64,000 nucleotides of DNA, from positions 86,290-150,289 of the forward strand of contig CAWGTX010000005.1 in assembly GCA_963825585.1 (NCBI GenBank). The letters are read 5' to 3'. Every line of letters begins with the position of its first letter. Position 1 is the first letter of the stretch. Below are positions 46,968 through 58,138 of the stretch, in pieces. Source of the stretch: JAOUGY01 sp963825585. Its GTDB lineage: Bacteria > Actinomycetota > Acidimicrobiia > Spongiisociales > ZC4RG35. The position numbers and the translations under genes were made by a program. The notes beneath the pieces were generated by a model, which was not told where the DNA came from, searched no databases, and saw only the letters and a program-made list of their open reading frames with translations.

Positions 46968-49900
46968 TCACCCTCGAAGCACCCACACCCGGTCGAGTAT
47001 TTCGGTCACTCCGGGGGTCAGGCGCTTGAACCCGTAGTCAGCGAGTACCGCTCGGTAGATCGTCTCGCGATCGGTTGACTGCTCGGCTGCCTTCTCGAGC
47101 CGAGCGAGCAGCTCCAGGGGTGGGATCTCCTCGAGGGTTCGGGGTCCGGCGGTGCGTTCGATCACGTGGGGCTGGTCAGCCAGGCGGTAGGTCTTGTCCT
47201 TGTTGCCGAGCTGTTGCAGCGGGTTGTCTGCGACCAGTCGGCCCTGGCGTTCGGCGCTGGTGAGGGCGGAGTTGAGGGCGCTGCGGATGTTGCGGCCGGC
47301 CCGTCGGTTGCCGGCGGCCCGGTTGTACACCTGGATGAGTCGGTCGCCGAGGATGGGGCCTTCGGTGGCGACCACCCGAACCAGGCCGTCGATCAGTTCG
47401 GGTTTGGTGGCGGTGAGCGGGTCGGCAACCGGCCCGTCGAACTGTTGGTACTCCACCATCTCGCCGGGCGCCGATGCCGGTGGGAACGCCGCCGGTGCCG
47501 GGGCTGCCGCCACCGGCACCATCGGCATGATCGGTGACCGCACCTCGACTTCCTCCTCCTCGTCGACCGGCTCCCAGCGGGGCAGGTCGTCGTCGTCGAA
47601 GTCCTCGGTGATCGATCTGGTCGCCTCGATCGCCGCCGTGATCAGTTCACGCTCCGGCTCGCCCGGTTCCTCCAGGGGAGCAGGCTCCGGTTCGTCGGAG
47701 GGTTGTGGCCATTCGCCGATCGGGATCACCCCGAGGCTGCGCAGCTCGCTGGCCAGGGCTTCGGCGGTGGCGTCACGGTCGACGTTGAAGTCGGTGTGAT
47801 GGACCCGCAGCACCGTCCAGCCGCATCGGGCCAGGTCGTGGGTTCGTTCCCGGTCGTACAGGTACTGGGCGGGGGTGTCGTGATGCGGCCCGTCGTATTC
47901 CACCGCCACCGAGCCCACCGGCCCGTCGATCACGAAGTCGAGTCGGTAGCGGCCGCTTCCCACCGGGGCCTCCACCTGCGGTGTCACCGCGAACCCGCGG
48001 CGGACGAGCCGGTTGAACAGCCGCTGCTCGGAGAGCGAATCGAACGGTTCGACCAGTTCGTCTTCGGAGACTTCCAACGGCACCCCGGGTGCCTGGCGGA
48101 GCTCCCAGTCCCGGTCGGCGGTGATGGCGTGTTCCAGGAACGACCGCCGCACATCCTCGGGCTTGTAGCCGCCGGGAGGGCACGAGTAGAACACCCGCAG
48201 TTGCTGTTTCGCCCGGGACACGGCCACGTTCATCTGGTTGACGGTGATGGTCTCGAAGGTGCGGAGGACGTGCATGCGTCCCGTCGTCGGGCGGCCCGCT
48301 CACCATCGACAGATAGATCACGTCCCGCTGTGCGCCCTGGAACTGATAGGGCGTCCCCACCCGCAGGTCCACCGACTCCAATGCGGTCTCGTCGATGCTG
48401 TCGAACACCAGCCGTTGGATGATCCCCGCCTGCTCGGGGGTGCGTGCAACCACCCCCACCGTTCGCAACCACCCCGGCGGAGATTCGAGCAGGGCCCGCA
48501 GGTCGGCGACCAGGGCTGCAGCCTCGTTGGGGTTGGTCCGCTCGCCGTATCCGTCGGCGACGTGGTGGGCGATGATCGGCTTGGGACGGTGCGGGTCGGT
48601 TCCGGTGAGGACTTCCAGGTCGACGTCGGCGAGGTCCCGGTAGATCTTCTCCTGGGCCCATCCGATCACCTCGGGAGGGCAGCGGAAGTGCTCGGTGAGT
48701 GAGATCCTGTCGACCACCGTCGCCCCGATGTTCCACAGCGACTCGGTGGGATCCAGCCGTGCCCTCACAACGCCGTCGCCGATGGCGGCCCGGGCTGCGG
48801 TGAGAGCGGCGAACGCCCTGAACGACGGCGGCGACGTCTGGAACGGGTCGCCGACGATGGCCACCGACGAGGCGAGCTGCATCACGAACGACGAGGTGAG
48901 GGGCGACTGGGATGCCTCGTCGACGATGACGACATCGAAGGCGGGTTCGGAACCGGTGGCCCGGCCGGCGAACATCTCCGCCACCTCGTCGATCGCCATC
49001 ACCCACACCGGCACCGCGTCCGAGCAGCGGGTGAGTGCCTTCTGGGCGGCCCGCAGGTTGGGGAGGTAGCTCTTGGCGGTGCGGGTCTTGGGGACGCGCT
49101 GCTGGGCGGCGGAGTAGTCCCGCAACGCCTGGGTCAGCTCGGGCTGTGCCGCCAGCCGTTCCTGAACCCCGAGCCATGCCTTCTCCTCGACCAGCGCCTT
49201 CCTGGTCTCGGTCAGCCGGGCTTCGCTCTGCTCCAACGTTTCGAGGATGCCCTTGCGGGAGGCGAGCCGTCGGAACTGTTCGGAGGCGTGCCTCCACTGC
49301 CAGGCAGCTTCGACGTCGGGCAGTCGGGCGAAGAACCCGCCCACGTCGTCGTCCAGGGTTTGGGCGAACAGGGGAGCGGTGGCGGCGAGCCGGTCGAGGG
49401 CGGCGGCACCGGCTGTGGCACGGCGTTGCAACGCCCGGAGCCGGTCCATCTCGGCGGCGAGCTGGGTCCAGGGGGCCGGGTCGTGACGTTCGGCGAGCAC
49501 CGTGAGCGCCTCCGCCAGTTCGCTGCGGCGGTGCAGGTCCTGGGGGAGCTGGTCGCGGTATCTGGTGAGACGGCTCACCCGTTCGGCCAGCCGTCGGGAG
49601 GCAGCCGCCCATTGCAGCCCCACGGCGTCGGCCCGCAGCTCGGCGGGCGACCACGGGTCGGCGAGCTCGACGCCGGCCTCCCGCAGCGGGGTGAGGGTCT
49701 CAGTTGCCTTCTCGATGGTTGCGACCGCTTCCCGGGTCATCTCGGCGAGACGGCGGGCGAGCGGCAGGGCCTGTTCGGGGTCGAGGTCGTTGACCCGTTC
49801 GACGTGGGGTGCCCAGTCGGCGACCAGCCGCTTGTGGGCGGTGGCGGCGTCACACCAGCGGATCAGCAGGGCGGCTTCCTCGTGGGTGTCGACCACCGAG

Positions 49901-52046
49901 CCGTTCACGGTGACGCCCGAGAGGATCGCCACCGCCTCCTTCACCGGCTTGGACTGCAACCAGCCTCTGAGTCGGCGCCCCGGTTCCACCTCTTCGGTGA
50001 TGGTGGTGGCCGCCGCCTTCAGCGCCCCCTCATCGGACCCTGCCGGGGTCACGATCGAGGCGCCGGCGAGGGATTCGAGACTGGAGGCGATGGTGGCCGC
50101 GGATTCCGAGGTGCGGGTTGCCTGGGCGGTCCACAGGTCGAGGTGGCCCTGGCGGGCGTCTTCCACCAGACGTGACATCCACGGGTTGGAGCCGTCGAGC
50201 AGCCCGTCGAGCAGCCCGGCGGCACCGACGGCGGCTTCGGCCAACTGGTCGGCCAGCTCCGCAGACGACGGTGCGGTAACGGCTGCCCGCCGTGACGACC
50301 CAGCGACAAGACGCTGGGTTTGTGCGGTGGTGAGTTGAAGGCCGTGGGCTTCGCCCGCCGCCACCTGGGCGGGCATCGCCACGTTGTCGGCGATGATCGG
50401 AGCGGCGATGGCGCCCGCCTCCCACACTGCCCGGTCCTCGAGGTCGGCGATGGCTGCCAGGTCGCCGGGTAACAGCGCGAGCGGCTGGTCGGCGGTGTCG
50501 TTGAACCACCCGTACATCTCGGCGTCGGCCATCAGCGCGTCGGCGGCGTCTTCCACCGTGCCCTGGTAGCGGCCCGATTCGAAGCGGATGTCGCGTTCGG
50601 CTTCCCACGCTTCGATCAGCTGGTTGACCAGGCGGGTGCGTTCCCCCTGCAGTTCGTGCATCAGGGTCGTCAGCCGTCGACGTCGCTGCGGCGGTCGTCG
50701 ATGGACTTGTCGTTGCGGCGGGCCGAGATCCGCTGCACCGAATGGGCCAGCAGCTTGCGGTCCTGGGAGCTTGCCTTCAGCACCGGCACCACCAGGTCGG
50801 TGAGACCCGGGATCACCTTGTCCCGCACCTCGTGCAGGGCCTCCTCCTTCTCGGCGGTCACCAGCACCCGTTTGCCCTGGGCGAGCAGATGGCCCAACAG
50901 GTTGGCGATGGTGTAGGTCTTGCCGGTGCCGGGTGGCCCGAACACCACCGTGAGCGGGTTGCGTTCCATCGACAACGCCATCTGGCGTTGCGCCGGCGAC
51001 GACGGTTGGGGTAACAGCAGCTCGGGATGGAACCGCTGTTCGATCTCCTCGCCCCGGGGCAGCGGTGCCAGTTGGGCGTTGGTGATCTCGACCAGGCTCA
51101 GCATTGCGTCGGACAGTTGGTCGACGTCGGCCAGCGCTTCCAGCAGATCCACCCTGGCCTGGGTGGAGCGGGGCCGGACGGCCACCAGCGGCGAATACGA
51201 GATGCGGGGGTCGGCGGGGATGTCGATCGGTTGGCCGGCTTCAGGGTCCCAGCTGCCCCGCCCTCCCGAACCGGCGAAGCTGCCCACGTATTCGGTGAAC
51301 GCCGGGCCGACCTCGTCGGGTGCGAACACGGTGTCGAGCTCGCCGAGTCGCTCCGCCAGGACGCCAGGCGCCTCCCGGGACGGGCTGTTGACGGGAGGGA
51401 ACAGGTCGGTTTCGATCCGCAGTTCGGATTCGTCGACTTCGATGTCGACCCGCGAGTTGTCGCCGTCGAATTCGATGCGGGCCGGCATGGTGACGGCGGG
51501 CCGGCGGATGGCGGTCCCGTCGGGGTTCCAGGTGATCAGGCCCACGCCCACCACCACTTCGAAGCGTTCCGGGTCGGCGGCGACGATCTGACGTTGCTCC
51601 CACAGTCGGGAGTAGAGGGCTTCGACGGCTCGGGCGGTGCGGTACGCCTGCCGCCACCCTTCCAGGGTGTGCTCGTAGCGGACGGCCGCTTCCTCGGCCC
51701 GGCGGTCCAGCTCCCATTCGTCGGCGGTGTCCGACGGCCGGGGCGCGGGGTCCATCGACGCCGGATCGAAGCTGACCCCGGCGTCTTCGGCCCAGCGGAC
51801 CCAGTCGGCGTCGGGTGGGGGAGGGGCGGGGATGGCGGGTTTGGTGACCGACAGCACCACGCCGGGGACGGTGGTGCCCGCCATCACCGTTCGCACCGCC
51901 GGATGTGCAGGGGCGTCGGCGATGAAGGTGACCGGCCTGGAGGTGCCTTCCACCATCCACTCTTCGAGAGCCCGCACCTGGCGGACGTTCATCCTCGCCA
52001 GCGTGGCGAGGTAGGTGAACATCTCCCTCGTCAGTTGCGGATTCAT
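46968..52046 (-). CDS. Very large SF1 helicase with Vsr/MTES_1575-like nuclease and C-terminal wHTH-like domain (two frameshifts)
   Basis: About 1690 residues. The N-terminal 330 residues lead to Walker A VVFGPPGTGKTYTIANLL. A one-base loss near 50670 follows. A long helical insert then leads to the DEAD-like box VVIVDEASQSPLTSSF, motif LTEHFRCPPEVI, and GTPYQFQGAQRDVIYLSMV. After a break near 48255 comes motif VI NQMNVAVSRAKQQLRVFYS. The nuclease YRLDFVIDGPVGSVAVEYDG with HxD follows, then an acidic linker and a DUF3320-like tail (DRLIQVYNRAAGNRRAGRNI). GGGAGG precedes ATG 52046. The helicase-nuclease order is typical of defence-associated DNA/RNA-processing enzymes; its exact system is not known to me. 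Confidence 0.8.
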
Positions 52047-52166
52047 GGGTCCTCCCAGCCGAACAGCTCACCCCCGGCGGTCCGTGCCCCCGACATCTTG
52101 GCCGCGATCGGCGTCAAGTGAAGCCGAGCCGCCCCGGAACCCAACCCGAAGCATCCCGACCAGCTG

Positions 52167-54499
52167 TCAGGTGGACTCTTCCCCCAGCGCCTGGCGGAGC
52201 CGGTCGACGAACTCAGGCCACATCTCGGGTCTGAGGGTGCCGGCGATCTCCTTGGCGACGCTGCGTGCCGCGGCGTCGAGGATCAACTTCTCGAACGGCG
52301 TCGCCGCCGGCACCGGTGCCGCCACCGGCAGCGTTGCCGACACTGGGACTGGTTGGTCGAACTCGACCACATCGTCAGCCGTGGGCGGCTCGTCGATCTC
52401 GATCGCCGGTTCCGGATCGGGCTCGAGCTGCCGGGTCGGCTCCTCGACGACAGGTTCGGGGGGTGGCGGCGCGAACTCCTCCAGCTGGTCGGGCAACGCA
52501 GCCTGGTGAACGATCGTCAGGCTGCGGGTGGTGCGGGTGGTGGCAACGAACAGCTCGTTGAGGCCCTGGGGGCTCTGCTCGACGATCGCCCCCGGTTCGA
52601 CGATCACCACCGCATCGAACTCGAGGCCCTTCGACTCCGAGGCCCGCAGCACTGTGACGGGGTTTTGGGTGGTCTTCCGTCCGTCACCCCACGCCACCTG
52701 CTCATAGTCGAGGGCGACGGTCGCTTCCTTCACCACGGCGTCGGGGCAGATGAGGGCGACGTTACGGCCGAATCCGAGCTGCCGTTTCACCGCCGAGACG
52801 GCCGTTCGGAGCACCGGCTCGCCATCGGCGAAAACGATTATCGGCTCCTCCCCGGTGGCCCTGATCGGGTCGGGCACCTTCACCGGGAGGTCCAAACCTT
52901 CGGCGAGGAGCGAGGCGATTCGCATCACCTCGGCCGGCACTCGGTAGCCGATCTCCAGCTCCACCATCTCGTGGGTGTTGGGTGACAGGTTGTCGATTAC
53001 CTCATCCCACGAGCGATGACCCCAGGCGCCGGTCGCCTGCGCCAGGTCTCCGACCAGGGTCATCGCTCCGGCCGAACGGCGCTGAAGGGATCGGAGTTGC
53101 ATGGGGGAGAGGTCCTGGGCTTCGTCCACCACGATGTGGGCGTACTGCTCGTTCGGTCTTCCGTCGAGCAGTTCCGCCAGTTCGTCGATGAGGGCAATGT
53201 CCGACGCCGTCCACGGCTCGTCGCCGATCCGGGTCTGCGCCGGCCGATACAGCAGCTTGGCGGCATCCGAACCGAGCACGGGAGCGACGAACTCATTGAG
53301 CCTGTTGACACTGTTGAGGAGGTCCCGCAGAAACTCCTGAGGTGAGAACGTCGGCCAGATCCGGTCGATCAGATTCTGGAATTCGGTGCTCGACCGGATG
53401 CTCTGGGCATCGGGAAGCCCGCTGAGGGTCGATCTGGTGTCGCCGTCGCCCACCGACGACCCAGACATGTAGGCGATGAGTCGCTCCCGGAACGTGGTTC
53501 GGGCGTTCGAGAACGGCTGACCCATCGAGATCGTCTCGGTGATGATCCGACCGAGGCGTTCCGCTGCGGATCGTGGTGCGGAGTGTTCCGACGCGGATGG
53601 ACTCGTCCTCGGTGGGGATCGTGATGCGCGACCGGAGCGCACCGGCGAGCACCCCGGCCATTCGGGCGTCCCCCTTGACTCGGGCCACTTCGGACCGTTC
53701 CGGGGCGAGACGGTCCAGGCGGAACGGCGAGAGGTCGGTGACGGCGAGCTGTCGCACACCGTTGTCACCGAGCGCCGGAAGCACGTTCTCCACGTACCTT
53801 ATGAACCCTCTGTTCGGCCCGACGAACAGCATGCGCATCGGGTCGATGCGATCTCGGAAGATGAGCACGGAGATTCGCTGGAGGCCGACCACGGTCTTGC
53901 CCGTACCCGGCCCACCCTGGATGACCAGCACACCTTGGGCAGGTAGTCGCATGACCCGGTCCTGTGCCGCCTGGATGGTCCTCGACCATGTCAGTGAGTC
54001 GGCCGTCCCGTGAGCGGGCGAGTTCCCGAAGCAGGGGGTCCGGTCCGATCTCGATCTCGTGCTCTTCGCCGACCCGCACGACGAGTCGGTCGTCGCGGAT
54101 GTCGACGATGGTGTTGCGTTCCGTCTCGAAGGTCCGCTTGCGAGCGACGTTGCCGGGTTCGTCGCGGGTCGCCTGCAACAGGCCGGCCGCCAGGTCCGAC
54201 TGCCAGGCGATTACAACCGGGTCGTAGTCGTCGTCGAGGATGGTGCAGCGGCCGATGTATACGACGCTTCCGGCGCCATCGAACTCTCCGTCGGCTGCGT
54301 CAAAGCGCTGCATTGCCACCGGGTCGTTGGGTGAACCCAACCGTTCGAGGGCGGCAGCGTTGCTCCGGTTGATCGCCGCCCCCGCCTTCGGTACGGCGGC
54401 AGCGCTGCCGTCGCCGGAGAGCAACCGCGCCCGGTGAGCTTCCCGGTACTTGTGTGCCAGGTCGAAATACTCCTGTTCGAGCTGCAGATCCGGATGCAT
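52167..54499 (-). CDS. HelD/HelR-like UvrD-family ATPase (two frameshifts)
   Basis: About 780 residues. The N-terminal coiled region LQLEQEYFDLAHKYREAHRA is followed by the family segment SVVYIGRCTILDDDYDPVVI. Walker A VIQGGPGTGKTVVGLQRI follows after a frame change near 53978. After another near 53565 come VVDEAQDLSPMQLRSLQR, EIGYRVPAEVMRI and VTVLRASESKGLEFDAVVIV. HelD proteins release stalled RNA polymerase. Unusual here is an acidic Pro/Glu-rich linker and a C-terminal helical tail (EKLILDAAARSVAKEIAGTL) after the helicase core. It lies in a defence island between the NYN nuclease and the SF1 helicase. Confidence 0.78.
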
Positions 54500-54644
54500 C
54501 ACCACCACCCCTTTCGGTCCGAACCCACCGTACGGACGGGGTCGGACAGATTGCCTGCCCCCTCGACACCGTACCGGTAGGTCTCCCGCCCGCAACCACA
54601 CCGATTGCTGGGCCGTTCGATGAGCCAAGTTCGATGGCGGCGCC

Positions 54645-55184
54645 TCATCGGAACACCGGCTGTGTTGCGGGCCCGGGGCCTACAAGCGGGTAGACCGCAT
54701 GGACAGCGTTGCGGAGGTCGCGTGCGATGGTTCCTGCACGTGCGACCACCTCGACGTGCAGCCCGAGCGAGGCGAATGTCTCTGCCGCCTCGACGAATGC
54801 GCCGTCTCCTGACCCGACGACGATCCGGTGAAACAGGGTGGCCGTGTCGATGAAAGGACGGATGTGGTCGAGGATCGCCTGCTCGGCGCCGTCACGGCCG
54901 GGGCGTTGTCGTACGTCAGCACCGGGAAACGCCTGGTGGGCCACGGTGGCCAGGTATGGGCCGGTTCCGACCACGGTGAGGTCGCCGCGTCGGCGCATGG
55001 CGGCCTGGTTATAGCCCTCGACGCCGTCGGAGAACGCGTGCGCTCCGGCACGCGGTCCGCCCATCAGGTTCTCGATGTCCACCAGGTGCAGGGTCCTGCC
55101 CGGTGGTACATGCCGGGCGAGGGCGCATCGGCGTTCCGGTGCCACATAGAGCCGGGGTCCACCACTCGAGTTCTTGTCCGTCAC
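54645..55184 (-). CDS. NYN-domain ribonuclease
   Basis: 179 residues of the NYN/PIN-like fold: HLVDIENLMGGPRAG (first aspartate and asparagine), GRDGAEQAILDHI, IVVGSGDGAFVEAAETFA with the GSGDGAF acidic loop, and the C-terminal VEVVARAGTIARDLRNA. GTG 55184 is preferred over the ATG at 55220 because GGGAGG lies just upstream and the promoter -10 leaves no room for the ATG. NYN proteins cleave RNA in a metal-dependent way. It shares a promoter/operator region with the divergent NrtR-type Nudix gene. Confidence 0.85.
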   Translation of the reverse strand: MTDKNSSGGPRLYVAPERRCALARHVPPGRTLHLVDIENLMGGPRAGAHAFSDGVEGYNQAAMRRRGDLTVVGTGPYLATVAHQAFPGADVRQRPGRDGAEQAILDHIRPFIDTATLFHRIVVGSGDGAFVEAAETFASLGLHVEVVARAGTIARDLRNAVHAVYPLVGPGPATQPVFR

Positions 55185-55221
55185 CGTCGTCACCTCCCAG
55201 GAGTCGCTTCTTGTCGACATG

Positions 55222-55251
55222 ACTATAAGATGGGCCAGGCTTATTTGTCAA
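55222..55251 (-). promoter_or_regulatory. Sigma-70-type promoter of the NYN gene
   Basis: On the minus strand TTGACA (55251-55246) and TATAGT (55227-55222) are separated by 18 bases. A start site about seven bases downstream would leave a short leader with the GGGAGG site for GTG 55184. Confidence 0.65.
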
Positions 55252-55259
55252 GTAGACAA
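55245..55259. promoter_or_regulatory. Palindromic operator between NYN and NrtR-type Nudix genes
   Basis: TTGTC and GACAA flank AAGTA, extended imperfectly on both sides. The repeat overlaps the -35 of the NYN gene and lies 21 bases before the Nudix ATG. NrtR regulators bind short palindromes of this general type, so it is the likely binding site of the divergent regulator. Confidence 0.6.
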
Positions 55260-55280
55260 TATTTCGGTACCGTCAGGTCC

Positions 55281-55991
55281 ATGGATGCCAGCTACGACCC
55301 GGGTGCGTTTCCACCATTCGCCGTCACCGTCGATCTCGTCGTGTTCAGTCTGAGCTCCGGGGTGCTCGAGGTCTTGCTGGTCGAGCGGGGAGAGGAGCCG
55401 TACCAGGGTCAACTCGCCCTCCCCGGAGGCTTCGTCCGGCCCGACGAGAACCTGGACCAGGCTGCCGCACGTGAGCTGTACGAGGAGACGGCAGTAAGGC
55501 GTTCCGTCCCTGAGCTTCGGCAACTCGGTGCCTACGGTTCCGTCGATCGCGATCCGCGCATGCGTGTAATCACCGTTGCCTACTGGGCGATCGCGCGTGA
55601 TCTCGAGGAGCCGGCCGCTGGATCAGATGCCGCTCAGGTGCACCTACTCCACGCCCATCAGGCCATTGCGCACGGTGTCGGGTTGGCATTCGACCACCGG
55701 GACATCCTGAGAGACGCAGTGGCGGAGCTCCAGTCAGCCGTCGAGACCACATCTCTGGCAGTCCAGCTGTGCCGGGACGAGTTTTCGATCGCCGACCTTC
55801 GAGCGGTGTACGAGGCCATCTGGCTCACCAGCCTCGATCCCGCCAACTTCACCCGCAAAGTCCTGGGTCTTCCAGGCTTGATGGAACCGACCGGCCAGCG
55901 GCGAACCGGCGGGCCTGGTCGCCCACCGGAGCTGTACCGGCCAGGGCCGGCTCGCGTTCTTGATGTCCCGTTCAGACGCCCGACTGGGTGA
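55281..55991 (+). CDS. NrtR-type Nudix-domain transcriptional regulator
   Basis: 236 residues. The Nudix domain (FAVTVDLVVFSLSSGVLEVL, LALPGGFVRPDENLDQAA) has the box core RELYEETAV; ELYEETA departs slightly from the catalytic REUxEEGU form, as in ligand-sensing members. A C-terminal winged helix (FSIADLRAVYEAIWLTSLDP, NFTRKVLGLPGLM, GRPPELYRPG) is diagnostic of the NrtR family, which senses ADP-ribose or related NAD metabolites and controls NAD genes. Here its neighbour is a ribonuclease and a defence cluster rather than NAD biosynthesis. Confidence 0.88.
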   Translation: MDASYDPGAFPPFAVTVDLVVFSLSSGVLEVLLVERGEEPYQGQLALPGGFVRPDENLDQAAARELYEETAVRRSVPELRQLGAYGSVDRDPRMRVITVAYWAIARDLEEPAAGSDAAQVHLLHAHQAIAHGVGLAFDHRDILRDAVAELQSAVETTSLAVQLCRDEFSIADLRAVYEAIWLTSLDPANFTRKVLGLPGLMEPTGQRRTGGPGRPPELYRPGPARVLDVPFRRPTG

Positions 55992-56077
55992 GCAGAACAC
56001 TCGCTGAGGCGGCCCTTCCGTGATTGACGGCCGTTGCCTCCAGAGAAGAACCAGTCACAACGTCAACCAAGCGCTGA

Positions 56078-56097
56078 AGCACTGGCTAACCAGTGCT
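56078..56097. terminator. Hairpin between convergent Nudix and DUF4062 genes
   Basis: AGCACTGG and CCAGTGCT form a perfect 8-bp stem with a CTAA loop, 87 bases after the Nudix stop. The remaining gap (55992-56277) has no gene-like frame. Confidence 0.5.
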
Positions 56098-56277
56098 CGA
56101 TACAGGGAGCCGAGGCGCGACACTCCACGAGTTCGCTGCCTACCCGCTCGGGTCGATCGCCCATGGGTTCGTACGCCGCCGAGGCGAGAATCCGGTGGAG
56201 CCCGGGGCAGTCCTCGCATCGAGTCTTTTCGGAATCGACCCGTGTTGGTGTGGCGGCCCCTGGTTCGTACTCGCGAA

Positions 56278-57859
56278 TCAGACTGCAGCCTGCACAACAA
56301 TGGCAACCATGAGAACGACCAGGAGTGCGCCGAGCGCGGCTGCTGACCGGGGGTGCTCGAGGACCCACGCACTCAGGGACTCATATCGGTCTTTGGCATC
56401 CGCTGCGTATCGGCGGCGCCGGACGTCCCATCTCGCTTCGGCTGGAAGAACTGGCCGGAGGTCGCGCCCTACCAAGAACCCAGTGTGGGTGGCGCCGCGG
56501 ACGTTGTACTCGAACGAGTACAACGGGAGAAGGTGGACCATGCTCTCTACCTTCCGATCGGTCGGAATCTGCCGAACCTGGCGTTCGGCCTCGGAAAACC
56601 AGGCGTCATCCACGATCTTGGAGAGCATCTTCCTGGGGATCTGAACGATGGGCGCCGAGATCGTGATGTCTGGCAGCGATCCGCCTTCCCAGTAGAAGCA
56701 ACCGCCATCCAGGGAAACTCGGTGATCGCCGAACTGATGTACTTGCGGTACTGACTCCTGACGCTTCCTGGCTTCAACCTTGACCAGCTTGTATTCAAAG
56801 TGGTGTCCCGTCCGGCATGTGGGGCATCCCATCGCGCCGCTGCCATTGCAGACACTGCACCCGACAGATACCGTCGGGCCTGTATCGATGGAGTACTCCG
56901 GATTCGGGCTGCGGAACCCGCTCAGCTGATTGCGCTCGCCGAAGTCTTTCAGGGTGACGGGCTCAATGACGACTGATGTCGGGTTCGGGAAGACGCTGAT
57001 CGAGTTCCCCGTTCCACCGCACGCTGCGCATTTGAGTCTCATGCTGCCCGCACACGTGGGGCACGGGCGGTCTTCGATCGTCTCCTCGCTGACAAACATG
57101 TGCTCTCCCGCTGGAAGAGTTGGCGCGAGGGCCGCGATCTCGGAGTTGCTCTTCACGTTGTAGCGTTTTCGAGGATCGTCGTCGGACTCGAACGACGAAG
57201 CGGTGGTCCGGTATTCGATCCACGATGTGGTGACGCTAGCCAGTAGCAAGGCTTTCACGTGGTCGAAGTGGGCATCGGGGGCTCGTACCAGCTCCGGGCT
57301 AGCGCGCTCCTTCACGATCTTGAGAGATGGCTGGTCAGGTAGTTGACCGAAGAGATAATTCTCGACGATCCGACCGCCGCGAATCAATGCGGCCAAAGAC
57401 GCGGCTGACGGCCTCCTTGGCCTCAGCTGGTGAGGCGATTTCCTTGCGCGTGTGGAGCTGATCGAGCGACTTGCGGAATCCGTCCTGTGCGGTGGAGAGC
57501 TGCAGGTGCTTGGGCGCCAGTCCGATGACGGGCCGGTCATAGCTCAGCAGGACCGGCACCAGTTCCAACCCCAGTTCGCGTGCTGTCCGGTACTCGAGCT
57601 GAACAAACGTTTCCTCGTTGCCTGGGACAGTCGAGCCGGCTCGAAGACCGATCAGGCCGATCCACACCTGGCAGTCCGTTAGAGCTTGGCGACATCGACT
57701 TGCCGGTTCTTCAGCGGTTGGATAGAAGAGATCGGAGTCGTCCATCGTGGCTGGTTCGAAACCGGCTTCTCGGCACGCGGCGGTGGCGGCTGCCACATAG
57801 GACTGCTCGGGCGTCGGGTGGTCGGCCAGTTCGCGAGTGAAGCTGATGAATGCTCGCAT
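56278..57859 (-). CDS. DUF4062 domain, DnaJ-type zinc finger and C-terminal membrane anchor (one frameshift)
   Basis: About 525 residues. The N-terminal 150 residues are DUF4062-like (MRAFISFTRELADHPTPEQS, CRQALTDCQVWIGLIGLRAGS, EYRTARELGLELVPVLL), a TIR-like fold seen in defence proteins. A frame change near 57375 leads to a domain of unknown type. Four paired-cysteine motifs in DnaJ order follow (CPTCAGS, CAACGGTG, CSVCNGSG, CPTCRTG). A beta-rich region and one final helix SAAALGALLVVLMVAIVVQA complete it. GGAAGGGG precedes ATG 57859. The fusion is not one I recognise; the effector role is inferred from domain and context. Confidence 0.72.
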
Positions 57860-58138
57860 GTCCCCTTCCGAGTCGAACCATTCAGCTCGCGACCAAGAGT
57901 ATCGATTCCACCGAAGCGGTGCCTCGGCACAGGGATTTCGTTCAGAGATCCACTTACTCAGTCCGGGGCGTCGTTGGTGTGGCGATCCACCTTCTCGCGT
58001 GCGTGCCCCCTGGCGTCGGGATTGGTCGTAGCGTACGTGGGAAAGGCGGTCTCTCCCGGACCGACGGGAAGCCGGGGCGGATTGGAAGGCGGTAGACCCC
58101 AGTGGCGCGGCGGCCCCCCATGGCTACATTGATGACCG

